A stretch of DNA of 41,182 nucleotides from Planctomycetia bacterium (GTDB lineage Bacteria > Planctomycetota > Planctomycetia > Pirellulales > S012-138). Positions 1-9,093 of this stretch are shown piece by piece (the stretch's first letter is position 1; each line of letters begins with the position of its first letter). The position numbers were made by a program, and so were the translations under genes. Location: contig JACOUI010000001.1 of assembly GCA_016177915.1 (NCBI GenBank), positions 1 to 41,182 of the forward strand, given 5' to 3'. Below the pieces are notes generated by a model. It searched no databases. It had not been told where the DNA came from and worked only from the letters and a program-made list of their open reading frames with translations.

Positions 1-266
1 CCTTCGCCCTCCGGCTCCTTGCCGGCTTGCAACAAGCTCAGGCCCTCGCGCGAGATGCCGTCGGGGCGGTCGCCGCTCCAGCCGAGGTTGCGGAACGTGA
101 CGTGGCGGTTCGGATACCGCAACGTGAGCATCGTCTCGATGTGTCCGGCAATCTGTTCGCGCTCGATGAGCACGTCGCCGATGAAGGCGACGCGGTCGCC
201 GTCGCGAAGGTCGAAAGGATCGGGCTTTGGGGCCGCATGGGCGCCGCGTCCGTGCCATCTCGTCAA
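1..266 (-). pseudogene. SGNH/GDSL-type hydrolase N-terminal fragment, runs off the window
   Basis: Read on the minus strand, positions 239 down to 1 translate to a recognisable start of the planctomycete SGNH/GDSL hydrolase family: PDPFDLRDGDRVAFIGD, then LIEREQ and HVTFRNLGWSGDRPDG. The GD near RVAFIGD and the NLGWSGD block are the family's N-terminal signature. The frame is open only back to a TGA at 273-275. No ATG is available, and the only start is a TTG at 266 without a clear ribosome binding site. The residues just before the conserved part (GRGAHA then APKPDPF) look like the end of a signal peptide whose hydrophobic core is missing. The sequence upstream belongs to a YfhO-like gene in another frame. 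Intact family members carry a full signal peptide, so this copy is probably start-less through a deletion, or the junction is an assembly error. The family assignment is confident; whether the gene works is not. Confidence 0.6.
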
Positions 267-759
267 TGGCGATCATCCCCGCCGGCAGCCAGGCCGCGCT
301 CACGAGATACACCACGTTGCAGCACTGCGCCAGCACCTGCCCTCCGCCCGCGTAGGCCAGCGCGGCCAGCCCCGCCCCGACCGGTCCCGCCCCCCAGCGC
401 CGCGCAAGCTGCATCGCCGCCCAGCCGGCCAAGAGCAGGTGTCCCACGATGTAGAGCTTGTAGGCCGCGTCGAACGGCAGGACAAAAAAGATCGCCTTGC
501 CGGGATAGAACACGCTCGACGTGCCGTTGGCCAACATCGGCGAGCCGAGACCGTCGAGGTCGTTCCACAGCGGCGCCCGGCCCGCCGACCATTCGTCCTG
601 CGCATATCGAAACGTCGGGTAATAAAAATGCGCCGCGTCCCGATAGGCCAGCAGCCCTCCGCCGAACAACAGCGGCCCGCAGACCCACAGCACCAGCGCC
701 AAAGGCAGGGCGAAGGCCAAGAGGGCCTGGCGGCGGGGAGTGGAAGCGGCAGTGGTCAA
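237..759 (-). pseudogene. YfhO-like polytopic membrane protein, N-terminal fragment
   Basis: The minus-strand frame starting at a TTG (757-759) gives a signal-anchor (LLAFALPLALVLWVCGPLLF) followed by the loop typical of YfhO-type bacterial membrane proteins: YRDAAHFYYPTFRYA, EWSAGRAPLWND, GLGSPMLANGTSSVFYPG, and a second hydrophobic stretch (LYIVGHLLLAGWAAMQLARR). YfhO proteins are usually 700-900 residues with about a dozen membrane segments and are linked to glycosyl transfer or lipoteichoic-acid glycosylation. Only about 170 residues remain here. Recognisable sequence stops at about AIDEMARTRR (near 241). The frame stays open to the window edge but the following residues are arginine-rich nonsense, because the SGNH hydrolase is read there in another frame. 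This looks like a truncation by deletion into the neighbouring gene, or a chimeric assembly. Confidence 0.6.
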
Positions 760-909
760 GGGACTTTCTTTGCTGGGCTGGAGTCGGGTGCTTTTGCTGC
801 CGGTTCCAGCTTACGCCGCGCGCCGCCCGCGTCCTAGAGTTTGACCGTCCGGACTGGATTCGCCCGACCCAGGCGATAGACTTGAATCCGTCTCTTAAGG
901 GGTGCCGCG

Positions 910-1170
910 ATGATCGTTCGTGGTCACGTGAAAGATGGCGTCGTGGTGCTCGAGCCGGGAGTAAAACTCCCCGAAGGCGCGCTCGTCGAAATCGTGTTCG
1001 ACGAGGAACCGGCGGCGCATGGCCCGGCGCCCACGGACATCCTCTCGGCCGACGAGCACCAGCGCATCCGCGACACCATCGAGCAAATCGCTTCGCTGCC
1101 GATCGAGGGACCGTCCGACGAGTTCTCCGGCGCAGATCACGACCGCGTCCTTTACGGGCAAGGCAGATAG
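910..1170 (+). CDS. AF2212/DUF104-like antitoxin-type small protein, no partner toxin seen
   Basis: An 86-residue protein starting at ATG 910 behind an AAGGGGTG-type ribosome binding site. The N-terminus (RGHVKDGVVVLEPGVKLPEG, then ALVEIVF) forms the two-strand beta motif of small AF2212/DUF104-like antitoxins. The C-terminus ends in GADHDRVLYGQGR, and DHDR-LYG tails are common in antitoxins that precede PIN-domain toxins. In such pairs the toxin gene normally starts within a few bases of the antitoxin stop. Here the next 100 bases contain no PIN-like frame, and the following gene is an ECF sigma factor at 1277. It is therefore an orphan antitoxin-like gene or a small protein with another role. 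The family call is by pattern only. Confidence 0.6.
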   Translation: MIVRGHVKDGVVVLEPGVKLPEGALVEIVFDEEPAAHGPAPTDILSADEHQRIRDTIEQIASLPIEGPSDEFSGADHDRVLYGQGR

Positions 1171-1276
1171 CGCGCGAATAGCCGGCGCGACGGCGCACAG
1201 GAGGGTGCCTACTCCAAGAAAATCTCGCCCCGCACCCAAACACCCCGCCCCCCTCGCGCACTATTCACCGGAAAGC

Positions 1277-1897
1277 ATGAGCGCTTCGCACCCCACCGAC
1301 GTGGCCGCGCTGGCCGGCGCGAGAGCGGGCTGCGTCCAGACCGGAACCCAGCAAGGTGTCCCGAGGGGGGCCGTCGGCTTGAGCCACTTCCGTCGCCTGC
1401 TCGCGGAAGTCTGGGCGGCGCAGGCCGGCCCGCTCGCCTCGCTGGCCCTGGCCCTGGGGATGGGGATGAAGCGCGATCAGGCGGGCGACGTGTTGCAAGA
1501 CGTTTACCTGGCCGCCATCCAAAAGCCGCCGCCGATCGACGATCAGACCGACCTGGCGCGGTGGCTGTTTCGCGTGACGGCCAACCGCTGCCAGCTTGAG
1601 CACCGGCGAAAGGGCCGCTGGCGGCGGTTGTGGCGAGGGCTGGTTCTGGCGTATCGCGGGCAGCCGGCCGGGCGGATGGGAATTCCGGCGGAGGAGCTAC
1701 GGCGCGACGTGGACGTAGCGCTGGCCAACTTGGCCGACGACGACCGGGCGCTGGTGGCGATGCGATATTTTTCGGGACTGAACTCGCGGGAGATTGCGGA
1801 GATCGTGGGAGTGCCCGAGTCGACCGTCCGCGGCCGGCTGCGGGCGGCACGGCAAAAACTGGCCCAGGAACTGGCGGAACACGGCGATGACGAGTGA
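1277..1897 (+). CDS. ECF-type RNA polymerase sigma factor
   Basis: This protein of about 206 residues has the two-domain ECF sigma layout. Region 2 lies around residues 35-115, with the core QAGDVLQDVYLAAIQKP and the conserved ARWLFRVTANRC. Region 4 lies at about residues 150-202, with ALANLADDDRALVAMRYFSG and the helix-turn-helix SREIAEIVGVPESTVRGRL that contacts the -35 element. ATG 1277 (GGAAAGC just upstream) is preferred; an open frame extends back to 1019 but has no sigma-like residues there. The stop overlaps the anti-sigma start by 11 bases (ATGACGAGTGA), which implies translational coupling and a sigma/anti-sigma pair. It probably transcribes its own operon in response to an envelope signal. 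The signal is unknown. Confidence 0.9.
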   Translation: MSASHPTDVAALAGARAGCVQTGTQQGVPRGAVGLSHFRRLLAEVWAAQAGPLASLALALGMGMKRDQAGDVLQDVYLAAIQKPPPIDDQTDLARWLFRVTANRCQLEHRRKGRWRRLWRGLVLAYRGQPAGRMGIPAEELRRDVDVALANLADDDRALVAMRYFSGLNSREIAEIVGVPESTVRGRLRAARQKLAQELAEHGDDE

Positions 1898-2513
1898 ACG
1901 AGAACATGGCGGGCCGGGCGGGTTGCGGGCGTGCGAGCTGCGCGCGTGCGCGGCCTATGCCGACCGGCTTGTCGATCTGTCGGACGGCGACTTGCCGGAG
2001 GGCGAGCGGGCAGTCGTGCAGTCGCACGTCCATTCGTGCCCCGGCTGCCGTGCGGAGCTTGATCGCCTGAATGCATCGCTCCTTCGATTGCGGGATCGCG
2101 TCCTGCGCGTCTGCGAAGCGGCCTACGAGCGGCCGCCTGCCAATTCGTGGCAGTTCCGGCCTGCGCTCGTGTTGACGGCAGGGGGAGTTGTCGCAGCGTG
2201 CGTCATCGCAGTAGCCCTGTGGCTCTTGGGTCCTCCGCCCAACACCGGTCAAACGGCACAGACGCCCAATGCAGACGACAAGACCGGCTCATCCGCAGTG
2301 CGCCCCGGCGCTTCCATCGCTGCCGCGGCGAAGCTCAGCGACGACGACGTCCTCCGCCACATCGCCCTCGTCGAGCAGCAGGCGCGATTGCAAGCCTCGC
2401 TCGATCTGACGCCCGACGACCCCTGGTTCGCCGACCAGCGGGCGGCGAACGAAAAACTCCTTGCCGCCTTCAAGGAAGCCACCGCCACCCCGCTTGGGGC
2501 CGCGCGGCCCTGA
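1887..2513 (+). CDS. zinc-finger anti-sigma factor, single-pass membrane protein
   Basis: A 208-residue protein overlapping the sigma gene by 11 bases. Residues 12-60 form a zf-HC2-type anti-sigma domain: CAAYADRLVDLSDGDLPEGE followed by the H-x3-C-x2-C metal site in HVHSCPGC. A membrane helix (ALVLTAGGVVAACVIAVALW, about residues 95-115) separates the cytoplasmic zinc domain from an outer region of about 90 residues with no recognised fold (DDDVLRHIALVEQQARLQ is helical). In this family the zinc domain holds the sigma factor at the membrane until a signal releases it. The overlap with the sigma gene and the exported protein that follows at 2584 support a three-gene signalling unit. Confidence 0.88.
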   Translation: MTSEREHGGPGGLRACELRACAAYADRLVDLSDGDLPEGERAVVQSHVHSCPGCRAELDRLNASLLRLRDRVLRVCEAAYERPPANSWQFRPALVLTAGGVVAACVIAVALWLLGPPPNTGQTAQTPNADDKTGSSAVRPGASIAAAAKLSDDDVLRHIALVEQQARLQASLDLTPDDPWFADQRAANEKLLAAFKEATATPLGAARP

Positions 2514-2583
2514 CAGCGGACCGGACTTCGCCTGACGACAAAGCGCGATCATCCAAACCAACTCCTTCCACGGGAGAACACTC

Positions 2584-3924
2584 ATGCACGTGCGATTCCA
2601 TCGCCACTTGATCCTCCTCGCTCTGACGGCCGCAGCGCTTCTCCTCGCCCCGCCCGCCCCCTCCCAGGAGCGCCCCCAAATCCGCGGCGGCGAGCGCGGC
2701 CAGCCGCGGGAGCGGTCGCCGGCGGACGATGAACCTGCGTCCGCGCAACCCGTGCCCGGCGTGCCCGAATCGGTCGAGAAGCTCTTCCAGGAAATCGACG
2801 AGGCGGCGCTGAAGGAGCCGTTCAAGCGCGAGTACAAGGTGTTTGAAGGCTCGACGCAGAAGACGCCGCTTTTGCGGGCCGACCCGAAACTGCTGGAGAA
2901 CAAGTTCGCGGCGCTGATTGAACTGAACTCGACGTTTCGCCTGAACGTCGACTTTCGCTCTCCGGATCGCGCGCAGGCGCAGGTAGAGATTCAGTCCTTG
3001 CAACGTGGATTCGGCGCCGCGCGCAGCGCGATTCCCAAGGCGGAGTCGCGCATCCTCCGCGACGGCGACTGGTTATTCGGCTGGCATTTTGGGTATCGGG
3101 CCGAATCTCGATCGACACGCGACTCTCGATCGACACGCAATCGAGATCCCCACAGCGATTATTTCAAACTGCTCGGCGAGTTCTGCCCGAGGGATCGCCT
3201 GCCGGCGCAACCGATGCTCGACTTCCTGACCGGGAGCGACGCCGATCGGGACGTGCAGTGGAGAGTGGGTGGAGGAGATGAGGGGGACCGATGGGAATTG
3301 ACGGTTTTTGCCCCCACCGCCAAGGCCGCCGAAGAACGGGCTGCGGCCATCCTGCGGCTGGTTGACGAAGGTCTCTGCCGTTCGTTGCAGCGCGATTGCC
3401 TCGCCGAAGGGCGCAAGGCCCTTGACGCGGCCCACAAGGTGCACGACGAGCTGGTCAAGCTCAGCCAGTCGAGTGGCGAACTCGGGGCCAAGCTCCGCAA
3501 GCCGTCCGAAATCAGCTCCGAGGTCTTGAAGGAGCTTAAGTCGCAAAAGGTGATGACCGACATCGAACTGGCAGGCCTTACCGCGCGCGTGAACGCATGC
3601 ACGGCCATGTTGAGCAAGCCGAAGGAACTGAGCGAATCGGCGATCGAGACGATCGGCGACATGAAAGTCCGCGCCGAGATCGACCGCCTTGGCGTCAAGG
3701 AAAAACTGGACCGGATCAATGCGCTGGTCACGGAAGGAAACGAGCGCGAGTTGATGCAGGGCAAAGTCTTGGAACTGTATGCCCGCTCGGAAAACCTTAG
3801 GCGTGAAATGGACGGCCACAGCCGAAGCGCCGCAGACTACGTGCGCCTCCTTCCGTTCTTTGCTCCGCTGGAACTGAAGGACAACGCGATCAAGGTCGTC
3901 CCCATCGAGTGGACGAACAACTGA
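2584..3924 (+). CDS. exported coiled-coil protein of unknown function in the sigma/anti-sigma unit
   Basis: A 446-residue protein starting at ATG 2584 with GGGAGAAC upstream. The N-terminus is a signal peptide (LILLALTAAALLLAPPAPSQ). A charged linker follows, then a middle region (about residues 60-240) with alternating hydrophobic pattern and aromatic-rich stretches such as DWLFGWHFGYRAE. The C-terminal half is predominantly helical with heptad character (ALDAAHKVHDELVKLSQ, EVLKELKSQKVMTDIELAGL). A short in-frame duplication is visible: SRSTRDSRSTRNRD is encoded by two nearly identical 14-base copies at 3110-3140. I do not recognise a family. Its position 70 bases after an anti-sigma gene makes it a likely extracytoplasmic sensor or target of that module; this is inference. 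Confidence 0.75.
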   Translation: MHVRFHRHLILLALTAAALLLAPPAPSQERPQIRGGERGQPRERSPADDEPASAQPVPGVPESVEKLFQEIDEAALKEPFKREYKVFEGSTQKTPLLRADPKLLENKFAALIELNSTFRLNVDFRSPDRAQAQVEIQSLQRGFGAARSAIPKAESRILRDGDWLFGWHFGYRAESRSTRDSRSTRNRDPHSDYFKLLGEFCPRDRLPAQPMLDFLTGSDADRDVQWRVGGGDEGDRWELTVFAPTAKAAEERAAAILRLVDEGLCRSLQRDCLAEGRKALDAAHKVHDELVKLSQSSGELGAKLRKPSEISSEVLKELKSQKVMTDIELAGLTARVNACTAMLSKPKELSESAIETIGDMKVRAEIDRLGVKEKLDRINALVTEGNERELMQGKVLELYARSENLRREMDGHSRSAADYVRLLPFFAPLELKDNAIKVVPIEWTNN

Positions 3925-4300
3925 CATGGGTGCGGCGGTGCAGTCCCCCCGCGGAGGGAGCCACGCCCCTTCGGGGCTCACGCGCCTCTGTCGTGGATCG
4001 GTTCCCAGGGGCTTCGCCGGGCTTCGCCCCTGGCTATCGAGTTGCGCCGCGTTGCGGCGGAAGAGGCAGAGCGTGGCCCAGGGGCGCGCGGCGTTGCGGC
4101 GGAAGAGGCGCGGGAGGCGATGCGAGGCAGAGCCTCGCGTGTGCGTTCCCAGGCGGAGCCCGGGAACGAGGGCGCGCACTTGATCGGCGAGCCGAAAAAG
4201 CGGCGACGAGTCGCCGCACTGCAAAACCCCTTCTGCCCGCCCCGCATTTCCTGTTCAATAGGGGCCTGCGCACATTCTCTCCGCCTCAACCCAGGCCTCC
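3925..4300. repeat. intergenic cluster of planctomycete-type palindromic repeats
   Basis: No convincing gene lies here. The segment is a mosaic of hairpins. CCAGGGGC and GCCCCTGG form a stem at 4005-4033. Two direct copies of CGTTGCGGCGGAAGAGGC sit at 4050-4067 and 4092-4109. An imperfect palindrome built on CGTTCCC and CGGGAACG lies at 4144-4168. GCGGCGAC and GTCGCCGC form a stem at 4200-4217. The last motif recurs at 38673-38690. Such elements sit between genes in many planctomycete genomes and may act as transcription-end or mRNA-stability structures. Possible short frames through the segment are arginine-rich and unlike real proteins. Confidence 0.7.
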
Positions 4301-6709
4301 ATGACCCAGCCGTCCGAAAACCCCATTGGCGAAACCCCCTTCGACGACGCTCCGATCGACGCTGCTTCGATCAACATCGAGCAGGCCCTGCTGGCCTACG
4401 TCAACCGACCCAACTACCAGCCCGTCAAGCCCCGCGTCATCGCCAAGAAGCTCGGACTCGACGAGGAAGGCGAGCGCCGGCTCAAGCGGGCGATCAAAAC
4501 GCTCATCAAGCGCGGCCAAATCGCCTGGGGAGTGAAGCACCTTGTGCGGCCGGCGGCTGCGGCCGGCGCGAAGCGCCCGAAGGGACACGTGCCGGCCGGA
4601 CACGAGACAACGGCGACCCACGCCGCAACGCACGTCGCCGCCCACGCCGCCCACGTCGCCGACCGCGTCATCGGCACCTTCCAGCGCACGAGCCAGGGCG
4701 ACGGTTTTGTGCGCCCGCACGGCGCCACCGCCGAGGAGCGCCGCATCCGCGATATCTTCGTCCCCGCCGAAGGCTGCCAGGACGCCTCGACCGGCGACAC
4801 CGTCGTCGTCAAGCTCAGCCGCCGCCGCGGCGCGTTCGGCCGGCGCGAGGGCCGCGTCGTCGAGATCGTCGAGCGCGAGACGAACCGCTTCGTCGGCACG
4901 TATTTCGAGGAGGCCGGCCAGGGCTTCGCCCAGGTCGACGGCACCCTCTTCGCCCGGCCCGTCCCCGTCGACGACCCCGGCGCGAAGCGCGTCAAAAGCG
5001 ACGACAAAATCGTCTTTGAGATGGTCCGCTTCCCGTCGCACGCCCACGACGGCGAAGGCGTGATCGTCGAAGTTCTCGGCGCCCGCGGCGCGCCGGGCGT
5101 GGACACGCTCTCGATCATCCGCGAATACAACCTTCCCGGCGAGTTTCCCGACGACGTGCTGGAGGACGCCCGCGGGCAAGCTCGGAAATTCGAAGAATCC
5201 GTCCCCCCCGGCCGGCTGGACCTGACCGGCGAGACGATCATCACGATCGACCCGGTCGATGCCCGCGATTTTGACGACGCGATTTCCCTCTCGCGGCTCG
5301 ACAACGGCGGCTGGCGCCTGGGCGTTCACATCGCCGACGTCTCCTGGTTTGTGCGGCCCGATTCGCCGCTCGATCGCGAGGCCCGCTCGCGCGCCACAAG
5401 CTGCTACCTGCCCGACCGCGTCATCCCCATGCTGCCGGAGCTTTTGAGCAACGGCGTCTGCAGCCTCCAGCCCAGCAAAGTCCGATTCGCCAAAACGGCG
5501 TTCATCGAGTTCACGGCCGACGGCACGCCCGTCTTCTCCGAATTGGCCGAGTCGGCCATCAAGAGCGGCCGGCGATTCACCTACGAAGAAGTGGACGACT
5601 TCCTGGCCGGGCCCCAGCACTGGCGGCACAAGCTCGCGCCGGACGTCTTTCAACTTCTGGAGCGGATGCACGGGCTGGCGATGATCCTGCGCAAGCGGCG
5701 TTCGGCGCGCGGCTCGCTCGAGCTGCACATGCCGGAGCTGAAGGTCGACCTGGATGATGAAGGGAGAGTCAAAGGCGCGTCGGTCGTCGAAAACACCGTC
5801 AGCCACCAGATCATCGAGGAGTTCATGCTGGCCGCGAACGAGGCGGTCGCGGAAAAGCTGACGGCCAAAGGCTGGCCCTTCCTGCGCCGCGTGCACCCGG
5901 CGCCGTCCGAGCGAAAGATGACGGCCCTGACCGAATTTGCCGAGGCGCTCGACCTGGAAGCCGGCAACCTGCTGAACCGCTTTGCGCTGCAGCGGCTCTT
6001 GAACAGCGTGGTCGGCAAGCCGGAGGAGCACGCCGTACACTACGCCGTGCTGCGCAGCCTGCCGCAGGCCGTCTACAGCCCCGCCGAAGAAGGGCACTAC
6101 GCCCTGGCGACGGACAACTACTGCCATTTCACCTCGCCCATCCGCCGCTATCCGGACCTGACCGTCCATCGGCTCGTCGAGGCGCTCCTGGCCGAGAAGC
6201 GGCCGCACTTGGAAATGCCGCGCCTCGTCGCCTTGGGCGAGCACTGCTCCGACCGCGAGCGCCGGGCCGAAGCCGCCGAACGAGAGCTCTCGCACCTCAA
6301 GCTCCTCGCCTACCTGGCCGACCGCATCGGCGAGGAGCTGGACGCCGTCATCACCGGCGTCGAAGACTTCGGGCTCTTCGCCGAAGGGCTCAAGCTCCCC
6401 GCCAACGGCCTGATCCACATCACGTCGCTGGAGGACGACCACTACGTCTTCGACCGCCGCACGCACACGCTGGCCGGCCGCAAGGCGGGAAATCACTTCC
6501 GCCTGGGCGAGCACATCCGCGTCGCGGTGGCCCGGGTCGATCTGGAGCGGCGCCAGCTCGACTACCGCCTCATCCACAAACTGCGGCCCCACGCCGCCGT
6601 GCACAAAGCAGCCGCTGGCAAAACAGCTAAGCGTCCGCCCAAGCGCATCAAGCCCGGCAAGCACCCCGCGGGCCACACGCGGCGTCGGCAGCGAGGGCGC
6701 CGCAAGTAA
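4301..6709 (+). CDS. rnr: ribonuclease R (3'-5' exoribonuclease)
   Basis: At 802 residues this has the normal length of RNase R, which degrades structured RNA processively from the 3' end in the cytoplasm. In order it shows an N-terminal winged-helix-like segment (PRVIAKKLGLDEEGERRLK, residues 45-65), cold-shock-type OB folds (residues 125-285, with VIGTFQRTSQGDGFVRP), the RNB catalytic core from about residue 310 with the metal-binding TIDPVDARDFDDAIS, and HFTSPIRRYPDLTVHR near residue 610. An S1 domain follows at 675-760 (ITGVEDFGLFAEG) with a short basic tail. The four aspartates of the active site are present. A His/Ala-rich linker around residues 100-115 is unusual. ATG 4301 directly precedes a sensible N-terminus. 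No obvious partner gene flanks it. Confidence 0.96.
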   Translation: MTQPSENPIGETPFDDAPIDAASINIEQALLAYVNRPNYQPVKPRVIAKKLGLDEEGERRLKRAIKTLIKRGQIAWGVKHLVRPAAAAGAKRPKGHVPAGHETTATHAATHVAAHAAHVADRVIGTFQRTSQGDGFVRPHGATAEERRIRDIFVPAEGCQDASTGDTVVVKLSRRRGAFGRREGRVVEIVERETNRFVGTYFEEAGQGFAQVDGTLFARPVPVDDPGAKRVKSDDKIVFEMVRFPSHAHDGEGVIVEVLGARGAPGVDTLSIIREYNLPGEFPDDVLEDARGQARKFEESVPPGRLDLTGETIITIDPVDARDFDDAISLSRLDNGGWRLGVHIADVSWFVRPDSPLDREARSRATSCYLPDRVIPMLPELLSNGVCSLQPSKVRFAKTAFIEFTADGTPVFSELAESAIKSGRRFTYEEVDDFLAGPQHWRHKLAPDVFQLLERMHGLAMILRKRRSARGSLELHMPELKVDLDDEGRVKGASVVENTVSHQIIEEFMLAANEAVAEKLTAKGWPFLRRVHPAPSERKMTALTEFAEALDLEAGNLLNRFALQRLLNSVVGKPEEHAVHYAVLRSLPQAVYSPAEEGHYALATDNYCHFTSPIRRYPDLTVHRLVEALLAEKRPHLEMPRLVALGEHCSDRERRAEAAERELSHLKLLAYLADRIGEELDAVITGVEDFGLFAEGLKLPANGLIHITSLEDDHYVFDRRTHTLAGRKAGNHFRLGEHIRVAVARVDLERRQLDYRLIHKLRPHAAVHKAAAGKTAKRPPKRIKPGKHPAGHTRRRQRGRRK

Positions 6710-7104
6710 CATCGAGCAAAGAGTTTGCGGTCGTCTCCCCGGATTGCGCTCGCTCTTTCTCTGCATCGTAAGCCGATAACCAGATGGGCGGCATCTGGCG
6801 GAGCATCGGCGGGCTGCGTCGACGAATCGAATTCAGCTAATTCGCTTGCATCTGCGGCCCTAAATCCAGACAATACATGCGCTTTGCGACATCGGGAACA
6901 AGGCAAAGACACACGTGCTGCTAGCATCGCGGTTCGCCGCCCAATGACGGTCCGCGCTCGCCGCACGGCGGTTAAAGAGAAGAGACCAGAGCAGAGTATC
7001 TAGTCGGCCGAATCGTTGCCGTCCTGGCGGGGCGTCTTGCCCCCCCGCTGCGCCAGGTTGTGGCTTGGGGACCACTGGCGACTGGCCAAGGAAAGGAACA
7101 TCCT
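6710..7104. other. 395-base intergenic region, nothing recognised
   Basis: The stretch between the RNase R stop and the GTG of the vWA gene contains only short frames with no protein-like composition on either strand. I see no tRNA, no clear terminator with a T-run and no consensus promoter. The last 20 bases carry the ribosome binding site (AAGGAAAGGAAC) of the vWA gene. Confidence 0.5.
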
Positions 7105-9081
7105 GTGGACATCCTCACGCGTCTCAAGCGATGGTGGCAGTTCCGCACCGGCGAGGAAGAAACGCCCTTCGACGGCGACACGCCCGCCTGGGTGATCAGC
7201 GTCGGGTTGCACCTGCTCGTGCTCGTGGCGTTGGCCATTTGGGGGCTCATGCCGACGCGCGAGCCGCCCGCGCTCACCTTGAGCCCGCCCGTCGAGCCGT
7301 TTGAAGAAGAGCCGCTCCCCGAGGAGTTTAACTTCTCGCCCGACCCGATGGAGAAGATCGGCGCCAACAGCGTGGGCGGCGTCGATGCCGCGCTGGCCCT
7401 GGCGCCCACCGAGAGCGACGTCTCCGTCGCCCCCACCGAAATCAACCCCAGCGCCCAGAGCCCGGTCAAGACGCTGCTCAACTTCGACCTGGCCACCGCC
7501 CCGAACATCTCAAAAATGTCCGTTCGCGGCGCAGCGACGGGCGTGGGCACGACCGGCGCTGAAGGCGCCATCGACCGCATCACCCAGGAAATCCTGCTCT
7601 CGCTCGAAGAGCGCAAGACGCTCGTCGTCTGGTTCATCGACCAGTCGGGCAGCCTGAACCGCACGCGGCAGCAGATCTATCAGCGCTTCGACCGCATCTA
7701 CGAGGAGCTCGGCGTCATCGAGCGCAGCGGCAACGACGCCTTCACCAAGCACGACAACCAGGCGCTGCTCACCGCCATGATGTCGTTCGGCAAGAACATC
7801 GACTTCGTCGTCGAGCCGACCGACGACCTGGCCACGATCAAAAAAGGACTCAAGGACATCCCCAACGACGACACCGGCCTGGAAAACGTGTTCACCGCCG
7901 TCGTCAAAGGAGTGGAGAAATACCAGCGATACCGCAACACGCTGCACCGCAACGTGATGTTCGTCGTCGTCAGCGACGAGGTCGGCGACGACGAGCCAAT
8001 GCTCGATACCGCCGTCGCCGCCTGCCAGCGCGTGCAGGTGCCGGTCTATTGCATCGGCGTGCCGGCCCCTTTCGGCCAGCGCGAGGCCTACATCAAGTAC
8101 GTCGATCCCGATCCGAACTTCGACCAGTCGGCCCAGTGGGTGTCCGTCCGCCAGGGACCGGAGTCGCTCCGGCCGGAGAACGTGAAGCTCGGCTTCTGGG
8201 GCGAGAACGACCGCTGGATGGACGAAATGGATTCGGGCTTTGGCCCGTTCGCGCTCACGCGGTTGTGCTACGAGACGGGCGGGATTTATTTCGCCGTCCA
8301 CGCCAACCGTACCGCCGACGCCCGCGCCCGCGGCTGGCGCGAAACGCCGGATTTTTCCAGCCGCCTCACGCAGTTCTTCGACCCGGCCGTCATGCGCCGC
8401 TACCGGCCGGACTACCTGAGCATCAAGGAATACGACCTGGCCCTGCAGCAGAACAAGGCCAAGCTGGCCCTGGTGCGGGCCTCGAACCTGACCTGGCTCA
8501 ACCAGATGGACGGCCCGCAGCTCACGTTCCCCCGCCAGAACGAAGGCGAACTGAAGCGGCTGTTGGACGACGCCCAAAAGGTCGCCGCCAAGCTGGAGCC
8601 GAAGATCGACCAGCTTTATACGGCGCTGCAGCTCGGCGAAAAGGACCGGCCCAAGATCATCGAGCCGCGCTGGCAGGCCGGCTACGACCTGGCCTACGGC
8701 CGCGTCCTGGCCGCCAAGGTCCGCACGGAGACCTACAACCAGATGCTGGCCCTGCTTAAGGGCGGCAAGAACTTCCAGGACAAGAACAACGACACCTGGG
8801 AGTTGCGGCCGGCCAACACGACCGTGGGCAGCAGCCTGGAGCGGATGGCGAAGCAGGCCAGGGAACTTCTTGAAGGCGTCGTGCGCGATCATCCCGGCAC
8901 GCCCTGGGCCTTGCTGGCCGAGAAGGAATTGCGGACGCCGTTCGGGTGGGAGTGGACGGAGAAGCACACGGGCGTGAACGACCCGCGGCCGATGGACGGC
9001 AACGGCAACGCGAACCCCGCAGCGGACGCGCTGAACCGGCTTCCCAAGCCCAAGCCGAAACGGCAGAACGTGAAGCTGTAG
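7105..9081 (+). CDS. membrane-anchored von Willebrand factor A domain protein
   Basis: A 658-residue protein. GTG 7105 is chosen because AAGGAAAGGAAC lies just upstream and the reading begins directly with a cytoplasmic segment before the anchor; the frame extends to 7060 without support. One membrane helix (WVISVGLHLLVLVALAIWGL, about residues 32-52) is followed by a Pro/Glu-rich linker and a vWA domain from about residue 165: TLVVWFIDQSGSLNRTRQQI carries the MIDAS D-x-S-x-S, and NVMFVVVSDEVGDDEP is the later acidic strand. The C-terminal third (from residue 400) is helical and unassigned. Such TM-vWA proteins are common in planctomycetes, often near the TM-prenyltransferase-repeat protein seen here at 11264-12907. 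The two share the N-terminal layout (short cytoplasmic part, one helix, Pro/acidic linker). Its function is not known. Confidence 0.85.
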   Translation: MDILTRLKRWWQFRTGEEETPFDGDTPAWVISVGLHLLVLVALAIWGLMPTREPPALTLSPPVEPFEEEPLPEEFNFSPDPMEKIGANSVGGVDAALALAPTESDVSVAPTEINPSAQSPVKTLLNFDLATAPNISKMSVRGAATGVGTTGAEGAIDRITQEILLSLEERKTLVVWFIDQSGSLNRTRQQIYQRFDRIYEELGVIERSGNDAFTKHDNQALLTAMMSFGKNIDFVVEPTDDLATIKKGLKDIPNDDTGLENVFTAVVKGVEKYQRYRNTLHRNVMFVVVSDEVGDDEPMLDTAVAACQRVQVPVYCIGVPAPFGQREAYIKYVDPDPNFDQSAQWVSVRQGPESLRPENVKLGFWGENDRWMDEMDSGFGPFALTRLCYETGGIYFAVHANRTADARARGWRETPDFSSRLTQFFDPAVMRRYRPDYLSIKEYDLALQQNKAKLALVRASNLTWLNQMDGPQLTFPRQNEGELKRLLDDAQKVAAKLEPKIDQLYTALQLGEKDRPKIIEPRWQAGYDLAYGRVLAAKVRTETYNQMLALLKGGKNFQDKNNDTWELRPANTTVGSSLERMAKQARELLEGVVRDHPGTPWALLAEKELRTPFGWEWTEKHTGVNDPRPMDGNGNANPAADALNRLPKPKPKRQNVKL

Positions 9082-9093
9082 CAGGCGAGGTAG

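Noticed and set aside
4286..6766. 826-codon open frame on the minus strand over RNase R
   Set aside because: It is the antisense shadow of a high-GC gene; the plus frame carries every RNase R motif while the minus translation has no family features.
6725..7003. 92-codon frame after RNase R
   Set aside because: TTG start without ribosome site, no hydrophobic or motif pattern, not linked to neighbours.
7510..8967. 485-codon minus frame opposite the vWA gene
   Set aside because: Shadow frame; Leu/Arg/Ala-biased with no motifs, while the plus strand shows the MIDAS motif and membrane anchor.
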